The notes: a model not told the origin generated them from the letters alone. A DNA stretch of 64,000 nucleotides from Flagellimonas sp947499585 (GCF_044596045.1 NZ_CP138995.1:1922001-1986000), one strand, 5' to 3'. Positions 15,897-25,518 are shown, numbered from the stretch's first letter. Program-made: numbers and translations.

Positions 15897-17774
15897 TTAC
15901 CCTTCTAAAATAGCAGAAAGCGTAAACCAGCGTTCGGTTTTGGTTTCTATCGAATCGGAAATCTCTTTGAGTTTAATGGACAGCTGGGCAATTTCATCAC
16001 CAGTTAATGCAGGATCAACAAATTTGGTTTGCAGTAACCTTTTTTGTTCTTCTAATTTTTGAATTTCCCTCTCTAACTGTTTATGTTCCTTTTGTTCTGA
16101 GTAAGATAATTTTTGAGAACTTACTTTTTCTTTCCAATTGGTTTTTTCAGCTTTTTCAGAACTATTGTTTTTGGCTTCTCGCTCTGCTATAACTTTACTG
16201 CTTTCATAAGCTCTATAATCCGAATAGTTTCCTGGAAAGTCTTCTATAATACCTTTGCCCTTAAATATAAATAAATGATCTACAATTTTATCCATGAAAT
16301 AACGGTCGTGCGAGACTACGATTAAGCATCCCGGAAAGTCCAATAAAAAACTCTCTAAAACATTCAATGTTACAATATCCAAGTCGTTGGTGGGTTCATC
16401 CAAAATCAGGAAGTTTGGGTTTTGGATAAGAACGGTGCATAGATATAATCTTTTACGCTCTCCGCCACTTAATTTTTCAACAAAATCATATTGTTTCTTG
16501 CGATCAAAAAGAAAACGTTCCAACAGTTGTTGCGCCGAAATTTGTTTCCCTTTTTTCAAAGGAATGTAATCTCCAAATTCCCTAATGACATCTATGACCT
16601 TTTGCCCTTCTTTCGCATGGATTCCACTTTGGGTGTAATAACCAAATTTAAGCGTATCACCTACCACTACTTTTCCTCCATCAACTTCTTCTTTTTGGGT
16701 GATGATGTTCAAGAACGTGGATTTTCCAGTTCCATTCTCACCAATTATTCCAACCCGTTCCCCTTTAGTGAAGGTATAATCAAAATTTTCTAAAATAGTC
16801 TTATCCTCAAATGCTTTGGATACGTTGTGAAGCTCTAAAATTTTACTTCCCAAACGTTCCATATTTAACTCTAACTGTACTTCATGGTCAGTTCTCCTTT
16901 GGTGTGCTTTCTGTTTTATTTCTTTAAAATCATCAATTCTAGACTTGGATTTGGTAGTACGGGCCTTTGGCTGTCTTCGCATCCAATCCAATTCTTTTTT
17001 AAAAAGCAGTTTTGATTTGTGATGTTCTACAACTTCTCGCTCCATTCGTGCTTCTTTTTCTCTAAGGTAGTAGGAGTAATTGCCCTTATAACTATACAAT
17101 TGATTGTTGTCCAGTTCTATAATTTCATTGCAAACACGTTCTAAAAAATAACGATCATGGGTAACCATGAAAAGTGTTATGTTTTCTTTGGTAAAATGAG
17201 ACTCAAGCCATTCAATCATTTCTAAATCTAAATGGTTGGTTGGCTCATCTAGAATAAGTAAGTCAGGTCTATTTAAAAGTGCATTTGCCAAAGCCAGACG
17301 TTTTTTTTGTCCGCCAGAGAGTGTGCCTACTTTTAAATCAAGTTTATCTAAATGTAGCTTAAAGAGAATCTGTTTGTATTGGGTTTCAAAATCCCATGCG
17401 TTATGCCGTTCCATGGCTTCAAAAGCTTTTTGGTATTGCTCCGCATTGTCAGGATTTTGAACGGCACGTTCATAATTGGAGATGATTTTTAAAACTTCAT
17501 TATCCGTACTGAAAATAGTTTCCTCGATGGTTAAATCTGGATTGAGATTAGGTTCTTGTTCTAAAAAAGCAATTTTTATCCCTTTTCTGCTTGTCACTTG
17601 CCCAGTTTCAGAACTGTCCTTGCCAGAAATTATATTTAGAATAGAGGTTTTTCCACTTCCGTTTTTGGCTATTAAAGCAATTTTTTGGTCTTTGTTTATT
17701 CCAAAGGAAATATCAGAGAAAAGGACCAATTCTCCATAAGATTTAGATATATTTTCTACTGTCAATAAATTCAT
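15897..17774 (-). CDS. ABC-F family ATPase (Uup-like)
   Basis: A 625-residue soluble protein with two ABC domains and no membrane domain. The first has Walker A AKNGSGKTS, signature LSGGQKKRLALANAL and DEPTNHLDL; the second has GENGTGKST, LSGGERKRLYLC and DEPTNDLDI. The charged linker between them (MEREVVEHHKSKLLFKKEL) and a C-terminal coiled coil (about 540-620) are typical of Uup-type ABC-F proteins, which act on ribosomes or branched DNA. It leads an operon with the shortened methyltransferase, the small membrane protein and the adenosyltransferase. Confidence 0.92.
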   Translation of the reverse strand: MNLLTVENISKSYGELVLFSDISFGINKDQKIALIAKNGSGKTSILNIISGKDSSETGQVTSRKGIKIAFLEQEPNLNPDLTIEETIFSTDNEVLKIISNYERAVQNPDNAEQYQKAFEAMERHNAWDFETQYKQILFKLHLDKLDLKVGTLSGGQKKRLALANALLNRPDLLILDEPTNHLDLEMIEWLESHFTKENITLFMVTHDRYFLERVCNEIIELDNNQLYSYKGNYSYYLREKEARMEREVVEHHKSKLLFKKELDWMRRQPKARTTKSKSRIDDFKEIKQKAHQRRTDHEVQLELNMERLGSKILELHNVSKAFEDKTILENFDYTFTKGERVGIIGENGTGKSTFLNIITQKEEVDGGKVVVGDTLKFGYYTQSGIHAKEGQKVIDVIREFGDYIPLKKGKQISAQQLLERFLFDRKKQYDFVEKLSGGERKRLYLCTVLIQNPNFLILDEPTNDLDIVTLNVLESFLLDFPGCLIVVSHDRYFMDKIVDHLFIFKGKGIIEDFPGNYSDYRAYESSKVIAEREAKNNSSEKAEKTNWKEKVSSQKLSYSEQKEHKQLEREIQKLEEQKRLLQTKFVDPALTGDEIAQLSIKLKEISDSIETKTERWFTLSAILEG

Positions 17775-17798
17775 TGGAATAAGTTAGGGGTAACTCTC

Positions 17799-18968
17799 TT
17801 ATTGTCTTATAAATTTTAAGAGATAGGAATAGCGCGTTGCCAAAGTCAAAAGTAAAGGAATCACTATTGGGGAAAAAATTTGAACACTTATAATCCACAA
17901 TAAGATTAAAACACCCAGGAGCGCTAAAGCTAACCACAAATATTTGGGTAGCCATGCTGGTAGTTGATTTTGAAACGCAATAACAAACGCAACAACTAAA
18001 TTTAAAGGGAAGGCCCACAAAAAATTGAAATTTTTTGGTGTGGAAGTATGATCAGTGGCAAACCAAAGTAAAAGTATGCTTGTGCCAATAATCCCAGTTA
18101 TTAAAAACAATGAAAAATCTAACCAGCGACTACGAGTTTTATGTTTATGGTCCAGGTATGTAACTATGCCTGTGAACAAAAACAATAAAGTGAACCAAAA
18201 TAATGGAGACATTGGAAAAAAACCATTTCTCATATGTTCGCTATAGTCTAAAATGGTGCGTTCCCTTTCTAACAGGGGTTTGCCACTCTTGGTTGTATTC
18301 CTCATCTGCTCCATGGCATAATATGGCAAAAACATATGTTCTTGAACAGTTGCTTTGCGATCTACCACAGCACCAAAGGCCAGATCAATACCAAAAGAGG
18401 ACCAAGAGTTAATATCCAAATTTTGTCTTACAAGCTCCCTAAAGGTGTATAGCCTATCCAAATGCGAACCATCAAAAACAATGGCATCTCCAAATTGCTG
18501 CACTAAAATATCTCCGGTAATGCTAGAACAATTATTCAATAAGGGATCATATAGATAATCTCTGTTTTCTGGCAAATAATTATCCTCAAAAAAAACGAGC
18601 AACTTGTTTTTTTCTGCTAAGGTCAAATCCAAAATCTGCTCTTTAACCCACCTTTTTTCCAATTCATATTCAAACAAAAATCTGTCAAAACTCCTTCTGG
18701 AAAGCGAATAGACCAATTTTCCCTTGGCAAAGTTCAAATAGAAGTTGGGTTTATTAAAGTCAAATGTTCCGTAGTTGTAGACCACGTCAATTCCTAAGAC
18801 AGTATCTTGAACCCGGAAAGCACTATGTCCAAAAGCAGAGAAGAGCTCATCTCCCGAGGCGCAAGTGAGAAAACTAATTTTGGAATTTTCGGTTAAGGTA
18901 GGGGTTTGGGAAAATCCATTTCCCCCAACCACAAAAAGCATTACCAAAAAGAAAATCCAATGTTTCAT
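17799..18968 (-). CDS. Lnb-like (DUF4105) envelope protein with C-terminal membrane helices
   Basis: A 389-residue protein with a signal peptide (about 1-20, GFS/QTP), a DUF4105 domain (about 30-220) and four or five membrane helices at about 255-385. The DUF4105 domain carries GDELFSAFGHSAFRV and NNCSSITGDIL, giving the His and Cys expected of the thiol active site. DUF4105 proteins include Lnb, recently described as lipoprotein N-acyltransferases in Bacteroides, so this may complete lipoprotein acylation. It is divergent from the phospholipid gene pssA. Function by homology only. Confidence 0.75.
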   Translation of the reverse strand: MKHWIFFLVMLFVVGGNGFSQTPTLTENSKISFLTCASGDELFSAFGHSAFRVQDTVLGIDVVYNYGTFDFNKPNFYLNFAKGKLVYSLSRRSFDRFLFEYELEKRWVKEQILDLTLAEKNKLLVFFEDNYLPENRDYLYDPLLNNCSSITGDILVQQFGDAIVFDGSHLDRLYTFRELVRQNLDINSWSSFGIDLAFGAVVDRKATVQEHMFLPYYAMEQMRNTTKSGKPLLERERTILDYSEHMRNGFFPMSPLFWFTLLFLFTGIVTYLDHKHKTRSRWLDFSLFLITGIIGTSILLLWFATDHTSTPKNFNFLWAFPLNLVVAFVIAFQNQLPAWLPKYLWLALALLGVLILLWIISVQIFSPIVIPLLLTLATRYSYLLKFIRQ

Positions 18969-19069
18969 TTCTGACTTTATCAGCGCAAATATCTAAATAA
19001 ATACTACAAGGCGGAACATGAAAACCTAACACTTTGTTTTTTACCTTATTTTTACGAAAATCCGAGCTT

Positions 19070-19801
19070 ATGAAGCGATACATTCCTAACTTTTTAACAC
19101 TTCTCAATTTATTTAGTGGTTGTGTAGCAACTGTATTTGCGGTGCTGAATCATCTGGAACTGGCTGCACTTTTCGTTTTCATAGGGATTTTCTTTGATTT
19201 TTTTGATGGATTGGCAGCTCGTCTTTTAAACGTCCAAAGCGAGATTGGCGTTCAACTGGATTCTTTGGCAGATATGATTACAAGTGGATTGGTGCCTGGA
19301 ATTGTGATGTTCCAATTGTTGCAAATGGCAGAAACCGGAGGATGGAATCTTGGGTTTTTTGGTCATGAAACTGAGATGACCATGTTGCCCTTTTTTGGTT
19401 TTGTAATCACTTTGGCGTCTGCTTATAGATTGGCCAAATTCAACGTAGATGAAAACCAAGTTTCTTCCTTTATAGGATTGCCTACTCCAGCAAATAGCCT
19501 CTTTATCCTCTCATTGCCTTTGATTTTATTGTATCATAATAGTGATGAACTAAATGGGATTATTTTAAATCAATGGTTTTTAATGGGATTAACTTTGGTG
19601 AGCGCCTATTTGCTGAATTCTAGAATAAAGCTATTTGCATTAAAGTTTGATAATTGGAGTTTTAAGGATAATGCAGTCCGTTATCTTTTCTTGATCGGAA
19701 GTCTAGTGATGTTGATTACTCTAAAGTTTTTGGCAGTGCCTTTGATAGTGGTGTTCTATATTTTGGTCTCGCTATTAGCACCAAACTATAAAAACAACTA
19801 A
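19070..19801 (+). CDS. pssA: CDP-diacylglycerol-serine O-phosphatidyltransferase
   Basis: This membrane enzyme makes phosphatidylserine, the precursor of phosphatidylethanolamine. The CDP-alcohol phosphatidyltransferase motif D-G-x2-A-R-x8-G-x3-D-x3-D is complete: Asp-46, Gly-47, Ala-50, Arg-51, Gly-60, Asp-64 and Asp-68. Six or more hydrophobic helices span the 243 residues. I chose the ATG at 19070, which gives the usual MKRYIPNFLTLLN start; the frame extends 12 codons upstream without support. Its stop interlocks with the convergent lptB stop in a 4-base overlap. Confidence 0.93.
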   Translation: MKRYIPNFLTLLNLFSGCVATVFAVLNHLELAALFVFIGIFFDFFDGLAARLLNVQSEIGVQLDSLADMITSGLVPGIVMFQLLQMAETGGWNLGFFGHETEMTMLPFFGFVITLASAYRLAKFNVDENQVSSFIGLPTPANSLFILSLPLILLYHNSDELNGIILNQWFLMGLTLVSAYLLNSRIKLFALKFDNWSFKDNAVRYLFLIGSLVMLITLKFLAVPLIVVFYILVSLLAPNYKNN

Positions 19802-20538
19802 AAATCCAGTTTCTTTTTTCGAAGTTCGAAATTCTGGCCTAGATATACTTTTCTTACCATTTCGTCTTGCGCCAAATCCTCTGGGACACCTGCTTTTAAT
19901 ATACCCCCTTCAAACATTAAATAAGACCGCTCTGTAATGGCCAATGTTTCCTGTACATTATGATCGGTGATCAGGATACCAATATTTTTGTTTTTTAGTT
20001 GGGCAACTATTCGTTGAATATCTTCTACCGCAACGGGGTCAACCCCCGCAAATGGCTCATCTAAAAGAATGAATTTAGGGTCGGTCGCCAGAGCACGTGC
20101 AATTTCAGTACGTCTACGTTCACCACCTGATAACAAATCTCCCCTGTTTTTGCGAATATGTCCCAAACCAAATTCATCAATCAAGGACTCCATCTTCATG
20201 TGCTGTTCCTTCTTACTTAGTTTGGTGAGCTGTAAAACACTTAGAATATTTTTTTCAATACTTAACTTGCGAAAAACAGAAGCTTCTTGTGCCAAATAAC
20301 CAATTCCGTTTTGGGCTCTTTTATACATGGGAAAATTGGTTATCTCCATGTCATCCAGATAGATTTTGCCCCCGTTTGGCTTTATTAAACCAACAATCAT
20401 ATAAAATGAAGTGGTTTTCCCGGCACCGTTTGGTCCCAAAAGACCTACAATTTCCCCTTGGTTTACCTCTAGAGAAATCCCTTTTACAACTTTACGGCCT
20501 CGGTAGGCCTTCAATATGTTTTCAGCTCTTAGCTTCAT
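19798..20538 (-). CDS. lptB: LPS export ABC transporter ATP-binding protein
   Basis: LptB powers LPS extraction from the inner membrane with LptF and LptG. The 246-residue protein has Walker A GPNGAGKTT (35-43), GYLAQEASVFRKLSI (Q loop), signature LSGGERRRTEIARAL and Walker B FILLDEPFAGVDP, with the LptB-type C-terminus ending KVYLGQNFEL. It is the last of kdsD-tatC-ahpD-like-lptB, with 56 bases after the AhpD-like gene. Its partner OstA-like protein is encoded at 44946-46652. Confidence 0.95.
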   Translation of the reverse strand: MKLRAENILKAYRGRKVVKGISLEVNQGEIVGLLGPNGAGKTTSFYMIVGLIKPNGGKIYLDDMEITNFPMYKRAQNGIGYLAQEASVFRKLSIEKNILSVLQLTKLSKKEQHMKMESLIDEFGLGHIRKNRGDLLSGGERRRTEIARALATDPKFILLDEPFAGVDPVAVEDIQRIVAQLKNKNIGILITDHNVQETLAITERSYLMFEGGILKAGVPEDLAQDEMVRKVYLGQNFELRKKKLDF

Positions 20539-20594
20539 AAGAATTCGCCAAAACTAAACATATTCCAGATTAGACATTGGACTTTGTGAATATT

Positions 20595-20945
20595 TTATGT
20601 CTCCAGGTTTTCTAATTCTTCCCAATATTCGAAAGCACGTCTTAGGTGTGGAACAACTATAGTTCCTCCTACCAAAGTAGCAATGCCTAAAGTTTCCATA
20701 ACTTCTTCCTTGGTTGCACCTTCGTTTTTAGAACTTTCAAGGTGGTATTTTACACAGTCATCACATCGCAATACCGCTGAAGCGACAAGACCTAGAAGTT
20801 CCTTGGTTTTTACATCCAATGCTCCTGCCATAAAGGCGTTGGTGTCCAAATTAAAAATCCGCTTAATAAGTTTATTGTTTTCAGCCAATAATTTATCGTT
20901 CATTTGAGAACGATAGGCGTTGAACTCTTCTACTTTATTTTGCAT
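20595..20945 (-). CDS. AhpD-like carboxymuconolactone decarboxylase family protein
   Basis: A 116-residue all-helical protein with the redox motif CDDCVKYHLES: Cys-61, Cys-64 and His-68, as in AhpD-type peroxidase partners. The following GATKEEVMETLGIATLVGG is the family signature. It probably acts as a small thiol-dependent peroxidase or disulfide reductant. It overlaps the end of tatC by 11 bases, so it is translated from the same message. The substrate is unknown. Confidence 0.88.
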   Translation of the reverse strand: MQNKVEEFNAYRSQMNDKLLAENNKLIKRIFNLDTNAFMAGALDVKTKELLGLVASAVLRCDDCVKYHLESSKNEGATKEEVMETLGIATLVGGTIVVPHLRRAFEYWEELENLET

Positions 20946-21768
20946 TTTTGGCTTCTTTTTTAGCTTGGTTCCTTAAAACCACTTTCGAAATATAAATACT
21001 GATTTGGTATAAAATAAGTACAGGAACAGATACCACAATCTGACTTGCTACATCTGGGGGAGTTATTACTGCGGAAAGAATAAGAACGACAACCAGAGCT
21101 ATTTTTCTATATTTCTTCAATATTTCTGGCGTAACCAACCCTACTTTGGTCAAAAAGTAAATAATAATGGGGAGCTCAAACATTATTCCGCAAGCTATTA
21201 CCGAAGCCCTTACCGTGGCAATAAAAGAACTGATGTCAATCTCATTCAGGACTTCCTTACTCACTTGATATGTCCCTAAAAAGTTGATGGAGAGGGGTGC
21301 CACAACATAATAGCCAAAAAGTACACCCATAAAAAACAGGGCTGACGCGACCATGATAAAACCTCTAGAATGTTTGCGTTCGTTTTTATGAAGACCAGGA
21401 CTAATAAACCGCCATACTTCCCATAAAACATAAGGGAATGCAATGATAAAGCCAGCCCAAATGGATGTCCAAATATGTGCGGAAAATTGCCCCGCCATTG
21501 TACGATTCTGTATCGTAAACGGTAGTGAATCCGCGCAGAATTCTGAAGTTATCCCAAAAAAGGTGGCTATTTTACAGAAAAACTGGTAGGTTGGAAAGTC
21601 CATTTTTTTGGGACCAAAAAGAACAGTGTCAAAAATAAAATCCTTCATGAAAAAGGCTATACAGGCAACTAGAACAATTGCGACTACTGACCTAATTAGG
21701 TGCCACCTTAATTCTTCCAAATGGTCTAAGAAAGACATTTCGTCTGGGTTCTCTAACTTTTTTACCAT
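20935..21768 (-). CDS. tatC: Sec-independent protein translocase TatC
   Basis: TatC is the twin-arginine signal receptor in the inner membrane. The N-terminus has MSFLDHLEELRWHLIRS, the conserved cytoplasmic signal-binding segment, and six membrane helices follow, including FIIAFPYVLWEVWRFISPGL in the most conserved loop. Length (277) is normal for this phylum. It overlaps kdsD by one base upstream and the AhpD-like gene by 11 downstream. TatA is not in the window. Confidence 0.95.
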   Translation of the reverse strand: MVKKLENPDEMSFLDHLEELRWHLIRSVVAIVLVACIAFFMKDFIFDTVLFGPKKMDFPTYQFFCKIATFFGITSEFCADSLPFTIQNRTMAGQFSAHIWTSIWAGFIIAFPYVLWEVWRFISPGLHKNERKHSRGFIMVASALFFMGVLFGYYVVAPLSINFLGTYQVSKEVLNEIDISSFIATVRASVIACGIMFELPIIIYFLTKVGLVTPEILKKYRKIALVVVLILSAVITPPDVASQIVVSVPVLILYQISIYISKVVLRNQAKKEAKNAK

Positions 21769-22733
21769 TATAAAATTCCTTCGTTTATAAGGTTATGAAT
21801 ATGAACCACACCTGCGTAGTGGTCTTTATCAAAAGCCAAAAGTTGTGAAATCCCTTTTTCCTGAAGCACGGCCAATGCTTTAACCGCTAAAGTATCAACA
21901 TCTATAGATTGAGGGTTGGAAGTCATAATATCTTTTGCGGTTAGACCACTTATATTATCATGCTTACTAAGCATTCTCCTAATATCTCCATCTGTAACAA
22001 TACCAACAACGGCATTGTTTTCTATTACGGCTGTTACCCCCAACATTTTTTCAGAAATCTCAACAATAACTTCTTTTAAGCTTGAGTCAGCATTCACTTG
22101 CGGTTTCTGATTGTTTATAACAATGTCAGCGACGCGTAGATATAATTTTTTGCCCAAAGCACCTCCTGGGTGATATTTGGCAAAGTCTGCACTGCTAAAA
22201 CCTCTAAGCTCCAAAAGGCTAATTGCAAGTGCATCTCCCATTGCCAATTGCGCCGAAGTGCTTGTGGTGGGAGCCAAATTGTTAGGACAAGCTTCTTTCT
22301 CAACATAAGTATTTAAGGCAAAGTCAGCTTGCTTGGCCAATACAGAATCCATATTTCCGGTAATACCGATCAGCTTGTTTTTTCCAATTTTTATCAATGG
22401 GAGTAAAGCTTTTATTTCTGGTGTATTCCCACTTTTAGAGATACAAACCACAACATCGTTTTCTTGGACAGTTCCCAAATCCCCATGAATGGCATCTGCG
22501 GCATGCATAAAAATGGCTGGTGTGCCAGTAGAATTGAGTGTAGCTACGATTTTAGAAGCTATTATAGCACTTTTGCCTACTCCAGAGACTACGACCCTTC
22601 CTTGGGATTCTAAAATGTGCTGCACAGCATGGGCAAATTGTTCGTCGAGCAGATTGACCAAATTTTGTATGGCCTTACTCTCGGTTTCGATGGTTCTTTT
22701 CGCAATGGATAAAATAGACTGGATGTTGCTCAA
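21768..22733 (-). CDS. kdsD: Arabinose-5-phosphate isomerase (Kdo pathway)
   Basis: KdsD converts ribulose-5-phosphate to arabinose-5-phosphate, the first step to Kdo of LPS. The SIS sugar-isomerase domain (about 30-185) shows SGVGKSAIIASKI, STGTPAIFMHAADAIHGDLG and CISKSGNTPEI; two CBS domains follow (about 200-321). Length 321 is standard. It heads the operon with tatC, the AhpD-like gene and lptB, linking Kdo synthesis to LPS export. It is divergent from recQ across 188 bases; a TAGTTTTG element at 22791-22798 on the minus strand may be its -7 box. Confidence 0.94.
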   Translation of the reverse strand: MSNIQSILSIAKRTIETESKAIQNLVNLLDEQFAHAVQHILESQGRVVVSGVGKSAIIASKIVATLNSTGTPAIFMHAADAIHGDLGTVQENDVVVCISKSGNTPEIKALLPLIKIGKNKLIGITGNMDSVLAKQADFALNTYVEKEACPNNLAPTTSTSAQLAMGDALAISLLELRGFSSADFAKYHPGGALGKKLYLRVADIVINNQKPQVNADSSLKEVIVEISEKMLGVTAVIENNAVVGIVTDGDIRRMLSKHDNISGLTAKDIMTSNPQSIDVDTLAVKALAVLQEKGISQLLAFDKDHYAGVVHIHNLINEGIL

Positions 22734-22921
22734 TGTAATAAACAGATTATCTAATTGTATTCCTAAAAGAATATGTTATATTTAAGATTACAAAACTAAA
22801 CAAACTATCTTTTACTAACCATTAATGAAGAACAGAATGATTCTTCCTTAAAATTGATATTCAAAATTAGAAATTTTAGAGCCTTTAATTAGGCTGCTTG
22901 ATTTAAATCGAAAATACGGAA

Positions 22922-25123
22922 ATGGGTCTTACGAATACCGATTTGCACTCCTCACTAAAAAAATACTTTGGTTTTTCACAGTTCAAGGGGCTACAAGAAA
23001 AAGTAATACAAAACATACTTGAAAATAAGGACACTTTTGTGATAATGCCAACTGGTGGTGGTAAATCTCTATGTTATCAACTACCAGCAATTATGAATGA
23101 AGGCACCTCTATTGTGGTATCCCCACTTATTGCACTCATGAAGAATCAAGTTGATGCCATACGCGGGGTATCCGATGAACACGGTATTGCCCATGTATTA
23201 AATTCTTCCTTAACAAAGACCGAAGTAAAACAGGTAAAAGAGGATATCACCAACGGTATTACCAAATTATTATATGTTGCGCCGGAGTCTTTGACAAAGG
23301 AAGAGAACGTAGATTTTTTAAAAGGTGTCCCACTTTCTTTTGTTGCTGTGGACGAAGCGCATTGTATCTCTGAATGGGGGCATGATTTTAGACCGGAGTA
23401 CCGCAACCTTAAAAGTATTATCAATCGTCTTGGCGATAATATTCCAATTATTGGTCTTACAGCCACCGCTACACCAAAGGTGCAGGAAGATATTATCAAA
23501 AATCTGGGAATGACGGATGCCAAGGTATTCAAAGCTTCCTTTAACAGGCCCAATTTGTTTTATGAAGTACGCCCAAAAACGCAAAATGTGGATGCGGATA
23601 TCATCCGCTTTGTAAAACAGAACCAAGGAAAATCTGGAATCATCTATTGTCTCAGTAGAAAGAGGGTTGAGGAATTAGCTCAGGTATTACAAGTGAATGG
23701 CGTTAGCGCAGTGCCTTATCACGCAGGTTTTGACGCTAAAACAAGATCAAAATACCAAGACATGTTTTTGATGGAGGATGTTGATGTGGTAGTTGCTACT
23801 ATAGCTTTTGGTATGGGCATTGACAAACCCGATGTACGTTTTGTAATTCACCATGATATTCCAAAAAGTATTGAAAGTTACTATCAAGAGACAGGAAGAG
23901 CTGGAAGAGATGGTGGTGAGGGACATTGTTTGGCCTTTTATTCTTATAAGGACGTTGAAAAGTTGGAAAAGTTCATGTCTGGAAAACCTGTTGCTGAGCA
24001 GGAGATTGGTAACGCACTTTTACAAGAAATTGTCGCTTATGCAGAAACTTCTATGTCTCGCAGAAAATTCATTCTTCATTATTTTGGGGAAGATTTTGAT
24101 GGGGAAAAAGGAGATGGTGCAGACATGGATGATAATGCAAGAAACCCCAAGAAAAAAGAAGAAGCCAAAAATGATGTGGTGAAACTTTTGACCGTTGTCA
24201 AAGGAACAAATGAAAAATTTAAAACAAAAGAGACTGTGAAAATATTGGTTGGTAAAGTAAACGCCATGATATCTTCACACAAAACAGATGAAAAAGATTT
24301 CTTTTCAATTGGCTCTGAAAGAGATGAGGCCTATTGGATGGCATTAACCAGACAGGTGTTGGTAGCAGGATTACTAAAAAAGGAAATTGAACAATACGGT
24401 ATTTTACATCTAACTGAAGGCGGCAGAAGTTTTTTGGATGAGCCAAGTTCTTTTCTAATGACCAAAGATCATATATACAGTGCTGAGAACGATGATGCCA
24501 TTATAACTGCCAGTAAATCTAGTGGAGGTTCTACAGATGATAAATTGTTGAAATTACTGCGGGATTTACGTAGAAGCGAAGCAAAAAAGATTGGTGTGCC
24601 ACCTTTTGTGGTATTTCAAGATCCATCTTTGGATGATATGGCCCTAAAGTATCCTATCACTATTGAAGAGCTCTTAACTATTCATGGGGTTGGAGAAGGA
24701 AAGGCTAAAAAATATGGTAAACCATTTCTGAACCTAATTGCCAACTACGTTGAAGAGAATGATATCATTAGACCAGATGATCTTGTGGTTAAAAGTACAG
24801 GTGCTAATTCTGCCTTAAAATTATACATCATCCAAAATGTTGATAGAAAATTGCCTTTAGATGATATTGCATCAGCAAAAGGATTGGAATTACCTGCCCT
24901 CATCAAAGAAATGGAACAGATAGTATTTAGTGGGACAAAACTAAATATTGGATATTGGGTTGATGAAATATTGGACGAAGATCAGCAAGAAGAAATTCAT
25001 GAGTATTTTTTGGAAGCTGATACGGATTCCATATCCCAGGCTATAGATGAGTTTGATGGTGACTATGAAGATGAAGAATTAAGACTCTACAGACTCAAAT
25101 TTATAAGTGAAGTGGCAAATTAA
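22922..25123 (+). CDS. recQ: ATP-dependent DNA helicase RecQ, variant lacking the zinc-site cysteines
   Basis: A 3'-5' DNA helicase of 733 residues. Motif I is PTGGGKS (43-49), motif II DEAH (144-147) followed by CISEWGHDFRPEY, and motif VI ETGRAGRDG. The winged-helix part follows, then an HRDC domain (near FVVFQDPSLDDMALKYPITI) and a C-terminal extension of about 110 residues. Where RecQ normally has a Cys before RR and a CxxCxxC cluster, this reads TSMSRRKFILHYFGED and GDGADMDDNARNP with no Cys. It is convergent with a DUF2752 gene, with a 4-base stop overlap. Confidence 0.93.
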   Translation: MGLTNTDLHSSLKKYFGFSQFKGLQEKVIQNILENKDTFVIMPTGGGKSLCYQLPAIMNEGTSIVVSPLIALMKNQVDAIRGVSDEHGIAHVLNSSLTKTEVKQVKEDITNGITKLLYVAPESLTKEENVDFLKGVPLSFVAVDEAHCISEWGHDFRPEYRNLKSIINRLGDNIPIIGLTATATPKVQEDIIKNLGMTDAKVFKASFNRPNLFYEVRPKTQNVDADIIRFVKQNQGKSGIIYCLSRKRVEELAQVLQVNGVSAVPYHAGFDAKTRSKYQDMFLMEDVDVVVATIAFGMGIDKPDVRFVIHHDIPKSIESYYQETGRAGRDGGEGHCLAFYSYKDVEKLEKFMSGKPVAEQEIGNALLQEIVAYAETSMSRRKFILHYFGEDFDGEKGDGADMDDNARNPKKKEEAKNDVVKLLTVVKGTNEKFKTKETVKILVGKVNAMISSHKTDEKDFFSIGSERDEAYWMALTRQVLVAGLLKKEIEQYGILHLTEGGRSFLDEPSSFLMTKDHIYSAENDDAIITASKSSGGSTDDKLLKLLRDLRRSEAKKIGVPPFVVFQDPSLDDMALKYPITIEELLTIHGVGEGKAKKYGKPFLNLIANYVEENDIIRPDDLVVKSTGANSALKLYIIQNVDRKLPLDDIASAKGLELPALIKEMEQIVFSGTKLNIGYWVDEILDEDQQEEIHEYFLEADTDSISQAIDEFDGDYEDEELRLYRLKFISEVAN

Positions 25124-25518
25124 GGCGCCAGATACTCAAAAGGAAAAGCTTTTATATTTCTAAATACCATAAAAAGCAAGACTACAGATAAGATTATCAA
25201 AGGAGAGTATCTATAGTTAAGAAGGCTTTCCCGCTTTACAATACCCAATTTTGTAGCTAGATGCTGCCCAATCACAAATAATGCTGGGAGCAGCATTAAA
25301 TTGTGGCTTATTGCTTCTCCGATTCTTAAATGCAGTAAATCATGAATTGCCCTCTGACTCCCACATCCCGAACAGTAGATCCCCAGATATGTATTAAATG
25401 GACATTTTGGGAACAACAAACCCCTTTCTGGATTGAAAGAAAAGTAAAGGAGTATTGCCAAAATAGACAATACTCCTAAAATTACTATTAAGGATATTTT
25501 TTTAATAGCTTCCGGCAT
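25120..25518 (-). CDS. DUF2752 membrane protein (first of two)
   Basis: A 132-residue protein with three membrane helices and the DUF2752 signature CPFNTYLGIYCSGCGSQRAI, whose CxGCGxQR core is the family hallmark. Function of the family is unknown; the paired cysteines may bind a metal or form a disulfide. It overlaps the CD225-like gene upstream by 17 bases, and is the last gene of a four-gene cluster that starts with a second DUF2752 gene at 26484. Confidence 0.82.
   Translation of the reverse strand: MPEAIKKISLIVILGVLSILAILLYFSFNPERGLLFPKCPFNTYLGIYCSGCGSQRAIHDLLHLRIGEAISHNLMLLPALFVIGQHLATKLGIVKRESLLNYRYSPLIILSVVLLFMVFRNIKAFPFEYLAP

Noticed and set aside
22734..22921. Intergenic region between kdsD and recQ as a possible RNA or operator
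   Set aside because: Apart from one TAGTTTTG element I see no stable stem, repeat or short frame in it.
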